Part shown: piece after piece, positions 1 through 6,123 of the stretch | How positions within the stretch are numbered: the first letter of the stretch is position 1 | Layout: each line of letters opens with the position of its first letter | Assembly (NCBI GenBank): GCA_902496375.1 | Contig: CABVAS010000102.1 | Location: forward strand, 1 to 6,123 | Source of the DNA: an uncultured Collinsella sp. | Lineage (GTDB): Bacteria > Actinomycetota > Coriobacteriia > Coriobacteriales > Coriobacteriaceae | Length of the DNA: 6,123 nucleotides | Direction of reading: 5' to 3' | Notes under the pieces: model-generated | Told to the model about the DNA's origin: nothing | What the model saw: only the letters and a program-made list of their open reading frames with translations | Database searches by the model: none | Made by a program: the position numbers and the translations under genes

Positions 1-198
1 GTTAAAGATGACCGAGCACACGGCAAAGGCGACGGCGGCAAACACGGCAATCTTATGCTGGCCGATATAGCCGAGCAGCTGCCTCATGGTGCCCTTAAAG
101 TCCTTGGCCTTTTCGCCGCGGCGCATGCCACCCATGCGGCCCATGGGACCACGCTGGCGGGTGGGCTTGGGAATCTGAGTCTTGGTCTCGTCTGCCAT
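1..198 (-). CDS. ABC exporter second half, N-terminal fragment (cut by window edge)
   Basis: The first 66 codons of a protein that continues beyond the left edge. It begins MADETKTQIPKP, then a basic, Met/Gly/Arg-rich cytoplasmic stretch (about residues 13-32), then a short amphipathic segment (KGTMRQLLGYIGQHK) leading into the first membrane helix (IAVFAAVAFAVCSVIF). This is the usual N-terminal layout of a type I ABC exporter half-transporter. The ATG at 198-196 overlaps the TAA of the upstream ABC gene (TAATG), and an AAGGAGG ribosome binding site lies 9 nt upstream (214-208) inside that gene. Its position behind a half-transporter with a degenerate ATPase site suggests it is the partner subunit and probably carries the catalytically competent nucleotide-binding domain, but that domain is outside the window. 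Exported substrate unknown. Confidence 0.8.
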   Translation of the reverse strand, partial: MADETKTQIPKPTRQRGPMGRMGGMRRGEKAKDFKGTMRQLLGYIGQHKIAVFAAVAFAVCSVIFN

Positions 199-2564
199 TA
201 GCGCTCGCCTCCTTCCATGACGGCTGCAATTTCTTTTTGGGTAAGCCCCAGCTCCTCGGCGGAAAGCTGCGACTGTGCGATCTCCAGGTACGCCGGGCAG
301 CTGCGCAGCAGCTCCTCGTGCGTGCCGGTGCCCACTACGTGGCCGTCGTCGAGCACGATGATCTGGTCGGCGTGCATGATGGTCGCGATGCGCTGGGCCA
401 CGACCACGAGCGCGGCGTCGGTAACGTTTTTGGCCAGCTCCTCGCGCAGGCGCGCGTCGGTCTTGTAGTCGAGGGCGCTAAACGAGTCATCGAACACCAC
501 GACCTCGGGCTTTTTGGCCAATGCGCGGGCGATGGCCAGGCGTTGGCGCTGACCGCCCGAGACATTGGAGCCGCCCTGGCTGATGGGGGAGTCGTAGCCG
601 CCCTCGCGCTCGGCGATAAAGTCCGCCGCCTGGGCGACGCGTGCTGCCTGGCGCATATCCTCGTCACTCACCATGTCGCCGGCAAACTTGAGGTTGCTCT
701 CGACGGTGCCCGAGAACAGGCGACCCTGCTGCGGAATATAACCGATGCGGCGGCGCAGCTCGGAAAGGGTCATGTCGCGCACGTCGATGCCGTCGAGCGA
801 AATGCTGCCGCCCGTGACGTCGTACAGGCGCGGAATCAGCTGCACGAGCGTGGACTTGCCCGAGCCCGTGGAACCAATGATGCCGAGCATCTGGCCGGCG
901 TGCGTGGTGAAGTTTACGCCGCTAATGACGTCGGCGCGGGCATCGGGATACTGGAAGCTCACGTCACGGAAGGTGAGCTCGCCGCGCGGCGCGCTGGCAG
1001 CGGGCAGTTTGGGCGAGGCAGGGTCGTTGATGCTCGTGGGGCAGGTGATGACCTCATCTACGCGCTCGGCTGCGACCTCGGCACGGGGCAGGATGACCGA
1101 AACCATGGTGAGGATCATAAACGCCATGACGATCTGCATGGTGTAGGAGATAAACGCCATCATGTTGCCGACCTGCATCACGCCGTCGGACACGCCCTGC
1201 GCGCCAAACCAGACGATAAGCACGGTGATGCAGTTCATGACGAACATCATGAGCGGCATCATAAAGCTCATGGCGCGGTTGGTGTAGAGCTGCGTGGTCA
1301 TCAGGTCGAGCGAAGCCTTGTCAAAACGCTCGAGCTCATGCTCCTCACGGTTGAACGAGCGGATGGGCATAAGGCCGTCGAGCAGCTCGCGGGCGGTAAG
1401 GTTCACGCGGTCCACAAAGCTCTGCATCTTTTTGAACTTGGGCATGGTGAGGCCCATGAGCACGCCGACAACGGCCGAAACCGCGATGATGGCCACGGCG
1501 ATGGTCCACTCCAGGCCGGTGTGGTTGGCCAGGACGCGCATGACGGCGACGATGCCCATGACGGGGGCCATCAGGCACATGCGGATAAACAGGGTTGCGG
1601 CCATCTGGATCTGCTGAATGTCGTTGGTGCAGCGGGTGATGAGCGAGGCCTGGCTAAACTTGCCCACCTCGGCCGGCGAGAAGTGCATAACCTTGTTGAA
1701 GGTCTCGCGGCGCAGGTCGCGGGCGATGGAGCAGGCGGTGCGCGACGCCACGGCACCGGTCAGGATGGTGGCGACGAGCGATACCAGGCACAGCCCAAAC
1801 ATCGTGGTCGCCATGCGGCCCAGGTAGGCGTTCTGCACGTCGGCGGGGTCGATGCCCTGTGCCTTGTACTCGTCTTGCACATAGCTCACGGCGCGTTGGG
1901 TCACGATGGAGCCCGACATGGAGCCCATTTTGTCTGCCATATCGTTGGCGCCCTCGACGAGCTTGCCCTGGTCGATTAGGCCGCCTTCAACGCCTAGACG
2001 CAGGCTCTTCATGGTGATCTTGCCACCGTCGGCATCAATCTGTTTTTGCATGTTCTGCGCCGCAGCGGCCTTCTGCTGCATCTCGGCGAGTTGCTCGGGC
2101 GTCATCGCCGCCATCTGCTCGGGCGTGGGCATGGCCTGGGCGCCGCTGTTGTCTTTTTCACCGGACGTGCCCATCATGTCGCCCATGGAGTTGGCGTCAA
2201 TACCCTGGTTGAACGAAAGGACGACAGTCTCGGGCAGGCTCATGATGTCGGCAATCTTGCCGCCGTCGGCACGCTCCTCCTCGGTGCCCTTGTACGTTCG
2301 AATGCCGTTATTGTCCGCCTTGCTAAACACGGCCTCCACAGCCTTGGCGTCCTTGGAGCTCATGAAGAGTTCGAGGTCGTCGAGCGATTCGGCGCGAATG
2401 GTGTCGGGCACGGGCGAGGCGATGCCGCCTTGCTGCACGCCCACGTCGACGATGTCGCTCATATAGGTAGGCAGCGCCAGATCGGCGTTGCAGCTGATTA
2501 CGATAAGTACGATAGCTGCGAACAGTGCCAGGATATGTTTTTTAAAGAGCTTGAGAATCCTCAC
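198..2564 (-). CDS. ABC exporter half-transporter, MdlA/multidrug-like, with degenerate ATPase site and large extracytoplasmic insert
   Basis: 788-residue fused membrane/ATPase subunit of a type I ABC exporter; ordinary half-transporters are about 580 residues. TM1 is at about residues 9-33. Residues about 36-245 form a hydrophilic insert before TM2 (about 250-273); the remaining helices lie at about 322-345, 350-374, 431-455 and 465-493. The nucleotide-binding domain starts near residue 528: Walker A GSTGSGKST (564-572), Q-loop PQQ (611-613), signature VSGGQ (668-672), Walker B VVVFDD (688-693), D-loop SALD (696-699). The usual catalytic glutamate after Walker B is Asp693 and the switch histidine is Gln724 (VVAQR), so this subunit contributes the degenerate site of a heterodimer. 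Start chosen: GTG at 2564, overlapping the MarR stop (GTGA), with AGGAG 9 nt upstream (2578-2574); an ATG at 2571 is out of frame. Substrate cannot be told from sequence; multidrug, peptide or lipid export are all possible. Confidence 0.92.
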   Translation of the reverse strand: MRILKLFKKHILALFAAIVLIVISCNADLALPTYMSDIVDVGVQQGGIASPVPDTIRAESLDDLELFMSSKDAKAVEAVFSKADNNGIRTYKGTEEERADGGKIADIMSLPETVVLSFNQGIDANSMGDMMGTSGEKDNSGAQAMPTPEQMAAMTPEQLAEMQQKAAAAQNMQKQIDADGGKITMKSLRLGVEGGLIDQGKLVEGANDMADKMGSMSGSIVTQRAVSYVQDEYKAQGIDPADVQNAYLGRMATTMFGLCLVSLVATILTGAVASRTACSIARDLRRETFNKVMHFSPAEVGKFSQASLITRCTNDIQQIQMAATLFIRMCLMAPVMGIVAVMRVLANHTGLEWTIAVAIIAVSAVVGVLMGLTMPKFKKMQSFVDRVNLTARELLDGLMPIRSFNREEHELERFDKASLDLMTTQLYTNRAMSFMMPLMMFVMNCITVLIVWFGAQGVSDGVMQVGNMMAFISYTMQIVMAFMILTMVSVILPRAEVAAERVDEVITCPTSINDPASPKLPAASAPRGELTFRDVSFQYPDARADVISGVNFTTHAGQMLGIIGSTGSGKSTLVQLIPRLYDVTGGSISLDGIDVRDMTLSELRRRIGYIPQQGRLFSGTVESNLKFAGDMVSDEDMRQAARVAQAADFIAEREGGYDSPISQGGSNVSGGQRQRLAIARALAKKPEVVVFDDSFSALDYKTDARLREELAKNVTDAALVVVAQRIATIMHADQIIVLDDGHVVGTGTHEELLRSCPAYLEIAQSQLSAEELGLTQKEIAAVMEGGER

Positions 2565-3010
2565 TCGGCATCTCTCCTTTCTTGATTGCGGTCGATAATT
2601 TCGTTGGCACGTCTTAGAAGGCGCACCATCTCCTGGGTATCTGTTTCGCCGAGCTGCTCGAGGAAGGCCGCGGTGCGGTCCTCGAATTCCCGACGTTTGA
2701 TTTCGAGATCCTGGAATCCCTTGTCGGTCACTATGACGTGTACGCGACGACGGTCAGTCTTTGAGTGCTCGCGCTCGACCCAGCCCTTGGCCTCGAGGGC
2801 GCGCAGAATATTGGCGATGCGGGCGCTCGAGACCCAGGCGCGATCAGCGAGTTCGCTCGGCGTGAGCGAGCCGCCGGCGAGCATGAGGGCGCGCATTACA
2901 GCCATCTCGCCACCGAGAGCTTTGTCCGCAAAGCGCGAAATGCGCTGATGCATGCTGCCAAACTCAGTTAAGAGCTGACGTCCAAGTTCACGGAAATCGG
3001 TATCTTCCAC
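2561..3010 (-). CDS. MarR-family transcriptional regulator
   Basis: 149 residues, a typical MarR length. Helical dimerisation segments flank a winged helix-turn-helix: the HTH is at about residues 49-75 (LTPSELADRAWVSSARIANI) and the wing at about 86-98, with the family-typical DRRRVHVIVTDKG. The C-terminal helices (about 100-145) would complete the dimer interface. It is the first gene of the minus-strand operon and its stop overlaps the start of the ABC gene, the common layout in which a MarR repressor controls itself and an adjacent exporter, often released by a small-molecule ligand. The start is GTG at 3010: AGGGG lies 6 nt upstream (3021-3017), and an in-frame stop lies just above it. 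The start codon sits in one arm of a long inverted repeat (3002-3050), which suggests autoregulation. Ligand and regulon are unknown. Confidence 0.9.
   Translation of the reverse strand: MEDTDFRELGRQLLTEFGSMHQRISRFADKALGGEMAVMRALMLAGGSLTPSELADRAWVSSARIANILRALEAKGWVEREHSKTDRRRVHVIVTDKGFQDLEIKRREFEDRTAAFLEQLGETDTQEMVRLLRRANEIIDRNQERRDAE
2574..2578 (-). promoter_or_regulatory. Ribosome binding site deciding the GTG start of the first ABC gene
   Basis: The minus strand reads AAAGGAGAG just inside the end of the MarR gene. The AGGAG core is 9 nt from the GTG at 2564. It supports that start and coupling of ABC translation to MarR translation. Confidence 0.6.
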
Positions 3011-3050
3011 CGAAAACCCCTAACACTAGAAACTATTTTCGGTGAAAGAT
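3002..3050. promoter_or_regulatory. Long inverted repeat over the MarR start: candidate autoregulatory operator or mRNA hairpin
   Basis: Arm 3002-3016 (ATCTTCCACCGAAAA) and arm 3036-3050 (TTTTCGGTGAAAGAT) are complementary at 14 of 15 positions across a 19-nt spacer. The GTG start of the MarR gene lies in the proximal arm and its AGGGG ribosome binding site in the spacer. The distal arm overlaps a weak -10-like TATCAT on the minus strand (3054-3049). As DNA it would suit a repressor straddling promoter and start; as RNA it would fold the start codon into a 15-bp stem. The distal arm contains a smaller dyad, TTTC-GGT-GAAA. The repeat is seen directly; the regulatory role is inferred. Confidence 0.5.
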
Positions 3051-3091
3051 GATACCCTTGCACGCGCGCCCTATACGGTAGATTTTTGGGT

Positions 3092-3169
3092 CATGCCTAG
3101 AAAACTGCCTTTAGGCGACCTCCGTACACCGTCGATGCCAGCAAAGTTAGGGGCAGATCGTTAGGCATG
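3092..3169. repeat. Two-part imperfect inverted repeat
   Basis: CATGCCTA (3092-3099), 5 nt, CTGCC (3105-3109) on the left is mirrored by GGCAG (3152-3156), 5 nt, TAGGCATG (3162-3169) on the right. This gives 13 paired positions with a symmetrical 5x5 internal loop and a 42-nt apical segment. Inside lies the short palindrome GCCTTTAGGC (3107-3116). It could be a structured RNA, a double operator or a remnant of a small element; the sequence alone does not decide. Confidence 0.45.
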
Positions 3170-3195
3170 TCCTAAAGCCTACTCAGAGGTACTTT

Positions 3196-3226
3196 ACCCT
3201 GATAAAGCTGGCATAACAGCTAGGGT
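3196..3226. repeat. Bulged stem-loop upstream of the lyase promoter
   Basis: ACCCT (3196-3200) and AGCTG (3206-3210) pair with CAGCT (3217-3221) and AGGGT (3222-3226), leaving a one-sided GATAA bulge and a GCATAA loop. Ten pairs in total. It is not followed by a T-run, so it is not an obvious intrinsic terminator. Function unknown. Confidence 0.4.
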
Positions 3227-3284
3227 GAACGTCGTACAAAGGCAAGGAAAAAACCAAACAAATCGGTGAACGGTAGTTGTTCAC
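3225..3284. promoter_or_regulatory. GTGAAC half-site cluster upstream of pflB
   Basis: GTGAAC occurs at 3225-3230 and 3266-3271, 41 bp apart (both within GGTGAACG), and its inverse GTTCAC at 3279-3284. The last two form a perfect 6-7-6 dyad at 3266-3284, about 20 bp upstream of the candidate -35. The position suits a regulator of the lyase. The spacing does not match CRP or FNR sites, so the binding protein is unknown. Confidence 0.35.
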
Positions 3285-3303
3285 GCTCTCATTTCCTGCG
3301 GCT

Positions 3304-3330
3304 TTGTAAAAAACGCCCTTATGATATAAA
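3304..3330 (+). promoter_or_regulatory. Candidate pflB promoter (extended -10)
   Basis: TTGTAA (3304-3309), a 15-bp spacer, then TGATATAAA (3322-3330), an extended -10 with TATAAA as the hexamer, lie in an AT-rich island of an otherwise GC-rich sequence. Transcription would start near 3337 and give a leader of about 220 nt. The -35 match and spacing are imperfect; the extended -10 is the stronger part. Confidence 0.42.
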
Positions 3331-3537
3331 AAAAGAAACATATAACAGCCCAGATGGAGAGGGTCGCTATGTTATCCTTCTCAGACGGGTGAAATCTTGG
3401 GTTTTGGGTTGTAGTTCCAAGGTGGACAAACGTTTTTCCCTGCACCGACGTGTGGTGAAGAACGGAAGAAGCCGGTAGTGCAAGCCGAACATTCAAGAAT
3501 TCAATAAGCAGCGGTGTGAGAGAGCGCCGCATAACAC

Positions 3538-3557
3538 GTAACTAGGAGCGTGGTTAC
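3538..3557 (+). promoter_or_regulatory. pflB ribosome binding site within a small hairpin
   Basis: AGGAG (3544-3548) is 12 nt before the ATG, rather far. It is flanked by GTAAC (3538-3542) and GTTAC (3553-3557), which can pair as a 5-bp stem; this would place the site in the loop and shorten the effective distance to the start. The pairing is seen; its relevance is inferred. Confidence 0.35.
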
Positions 3558-3560
3558 ACA

Positions 3561-5612
<2,052 letters not shown>

Positions 5613-5613
5613 C

Positions 5614-5638
5614 TATTGTTAGTGCTATACTAACAATA
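5614..5638. promoter_or_regulatory. Perfect dyad overlapping an extended -10 element between pflB and the radical subunit
   Basis: TATTGTTAGT (5614-5623) and ACTAACAATA (5629-5638) are perfect 10-bp inverse complements around GCTAT, beginning one base after the pflB stop. The top strand also reads TGCTATACT (5623-5631), an extended -10 matching TATAAT at 5 of 6, with no clear -35. It may be an operator over an internal promoter, or an RNA hairpin in the spacer. There is no T-run, so an intrinsic terminator is unlikely. Confidence 0.5.
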
Positions 5639-5654
5639 ACGATTACTGATTAGT

Positions 5655-5674
5655 GCGCCGGTTTCGGCCGGCGC
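5655..5674 (+). promoter_or_regulatory. GC-rich intercistronic hairpin
   Basis: GCGCCGG (5655-5661) and CCGGCGC (5668-5674) form a perfect 7-bp stem with a TTTCGG loop, ending 10 nt before the AAGGAG of the radical-subunit gene. It lacks a T-run. It could stabilise or separate the downstream message; as a terminator it would be poor. Confidence 0.45.
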
Positions 5675-5684
5675 CTATCGATCG

Positions 5685-5690
5685 AAGGAG
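5685..5690 (+). promoter_or_regulatory. Ribosome binding site deciding the start of the radical subunit
   Basis: AAGGAG lies 7 nt before the ATG at 5698. It favours this start over an in-frame GTG at 5653, which would translate through the GC-rich hairpin and add residues with no counterpart in the family. Confidence 0.75.
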
Positions 5691-5697
5691 ACACATT

Positions 5698-5949
5698 ATG
5701 AAGGTTTCTGAAGTTTCTGAGACTCAGGCCGATAACCTGGTCCACATGCTCGACGCTTACGCCGAGAAGGGTGGCCACCACCTGAACATCAACGTCTTCA
5801 ACCGTGAGACGCTGCTCGACGCTCAGGCTCACCCCGAGAAGTACCCGCAGCTGACCATCCGCGTTTCCGGCTATGCCGTGAACTTCCACACGCTCACCAA
5901 GGAGCAGCAGGACGAGGTCATTGCGCGTACCTTCCACGACAAGTTCTAA
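5698..5949 (+). CDS. grcA: Autonomous glycyl-radical subunit of pyruvate formate-lyase (GrcA/YfiD-like)
   Basis: 83 residues corresponding to the C-terminal radical domain of PflB. Residues about 26-83 read [32 protein letters not shown] and [14 protein letters not shown], nearly as in E. coli PflB. Gly58 in RVSGYA matches E. coli Gly734, where a radical S-adenosylmethionine activating enzyme would generate the stored radical. E. coli YfiD (GrcA) has the same domain and can repair oxygen-cleaved PFL, but is longer (127 residues) and carries an extra N-terminal part missing here. FNRETLLDA is also closer to PflB itself (MNREMLLDA) than to YfiD (RRETLEDA). It therefore looks like the detached end of the lyase rather than an added spare part. 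It follows pflB by 85 bp, in a different reading frame, and the pair probably forms one two-subunit enzyme. Codon use resembles pflB and suggests high expression. Confidence 0.93.
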   Translation: MKVSEVSETQADNLVHMLDAYAEKGGHHLNINVFNRETLLDAQAHPEKYPQLTIRVSGYAVNFHTLTKEQQDEVIARTFHDKF

Positions 5950-5982
5950 AGGGACTCAACTCCCGCAGGATCGCCGGGGCTG

Positions 5983-6000
5983 TTTGGGCTACCTCCCAAA
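5983..6000 (+). repeat. Short stem-loop after the radical-subunit gene
   Basis: TTTGGG (5983-5988) and CCCAAA (5995-6000) are perfect inverse complements around CTACCT. A weaker GGGA/TCCC pair lies at 5951-5964, directly after the stop. Neither has a T-run, so no convincing intrinsic terminator for the lyase genes is visible here. Confidence 0.3.
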
Positions 6001-6027
6001 ACGTCCTCGGATATGCAAAGAGGCTAG

Positions 6028-6123
6028 AACCTGAACGCCAGGAATGCAAGGCGGTATTTCATCCAGCTGCTGAATGCGAATTTTACGGAGAGTGACATCC
6101 ATTGGACGGGAACGTATGACGAC
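6028..6123 (+). pseudogene. Fragment resembling a rolling-circle replication initiator, runs off the window
   Basis: The frame from 6028 to the right edge reads NLNARNARRYFIQLLNANF followed by TESDIHWTGTYDD. This resembles the region before and at the first conserved motif of rolling-circle (HUH) replication initiators of plasmids and integrative elements, which commonly have NAxRYFxxLLNxNF followed by an FTLTY-like strand. In-frame TAG at 6025-6027 immediately precedes it; in relatives a polar residue would be expected there, so a CAG to TAG change is possible. No ATG or GTG start exists between the TAG and the edge in this frame; CTG at 6031, 7 nt after AGAGG, is the only near-start. Either a decayed mobile-element gene or the edge of a gene with an unusual start. 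The assignment rests on about 32 residues recognised by eye. Confidence 0.35.

Larger units (their letters stand above)
3011..3560. other. Divergent intergenic region between MarR operon and pyruvate formate-lyase
   Basis: About 550 bp without a convincing gene; short open frames here have no family resemblance and no good ribosome binding sites. The MarR-proximal part carries the inverted repeat at 3002-3050. The centre has a two-part dyad (3092-3169) and a bulged stem (3196-3226). The part nearer the lyase has GTGAAC half-sites (3225-3284), an AT-rich promoter candidate (3304-3330) and a leader of about 220 nt. It is visibly less GC-rich than the flanking genes. It presumably holds the control signals for both divergent units. 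Confidence 0.7.

Noticed and set aside
237..1979. 580-codon open frame on the plus strand
   Set aside because: Antisense to the ABC subunit whose Walker A, signature and Walker B motifs are clear; His/Gly/Asp-rich shadow translation.
3190..3230. Resemblance to the 3' part of a TPP riboswitch (CCTGAT ... TGGCATAA ... TAGGG)
   Set aside because: The CTGAGA element and the conserved loop sequence are missing, and the downstream gene is unrelated to thiamine.
3266..3478. 70-codon open frame upstream of pflB
   Set aside because: GTG start without a proper ribosome binding site, no recognisable features, and it overlaps the GTGAAC dyad and promoter candidate.
6074..6123. Start of an activating-enzyme gene (ATG at 6074 or GTG at 6092, with SIGR as in E. 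coli PflA)
   Set aside because: Only four residues agree and the following ones do not continue the PflA pattern; the overlapping frame is far more protein-like.

Overview
This window looks like chromosomal DNA from a GC-rich anaerobic fermenter, most plausibly a Coriobacteriia (Collinsella-like) actinobacterium. That placement is inferred from the codon bias, the pyruvate formate-lyase system and the style of the transporter operon; no rRNA or other taxonomic marker is present.

Left part (1-3010, minus strand): a compact operon reads leftward from a MarR-family regulator (3010-2561), through one half of a heterodimeric ABC exporter (2564-198), into the N-terminus of the second half (198-1, cut by the window edge). 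Each junction overlaps (GTGA between MarR and the first ABC gene, TAATG between the two ABC genes), so the three genes are probably translationally coupled. The first ABC subunit has a large extracytoplasmic insert and a degenerate ATPase site, the usual asymmetry of such heterodimers. The arrangement suggests a ligand-responsive export system controlled by its own repressor.

Middle (3011-3560): a divergent, essentially non-coding region of 550 bp. It is rich in dyad symmetry: a long inverted repeat over the MarR start, a two-part dyad at 3092-3169, a bulged stem at 3196-3226 and repeated GTGAAC half-sites. These are followed by an AT-rich extended -10 promoter candidate and a roughly 220-nt leader for the fermentation gene.

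Right part (3561-5949, plus strand): the main point of interest. Pyruvate formate-lyase is encoded in two pieces. A 683-residue protein carries the body of the enzyme with the Cys-Cys active site but stops before the glycyl-radical domain. After an 85-bp spacer, a separate 83-residue protein with its own ribosome binding site supplies that domain (RVSGYA). Together they total 766 residues, close to the 760 of a normal PflB. The spacer holds a 10-bp perfect dyad overlapping an extended -10 promoter-like element and a second GC-rich hairpin, so the radical subunit may be expressed or stabilised independently. The likely working unit is a two-subunit PFL with a replaceable radical-carrying subunit.

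Right edge (5950-6123): no activating-enzyme gene can be recognised. The last ~96 bases read as part of a rolling-circle replication-initiator-like protein interrupted by an in-frame TAG, probably a mobile-element remnant or an edge fragment.
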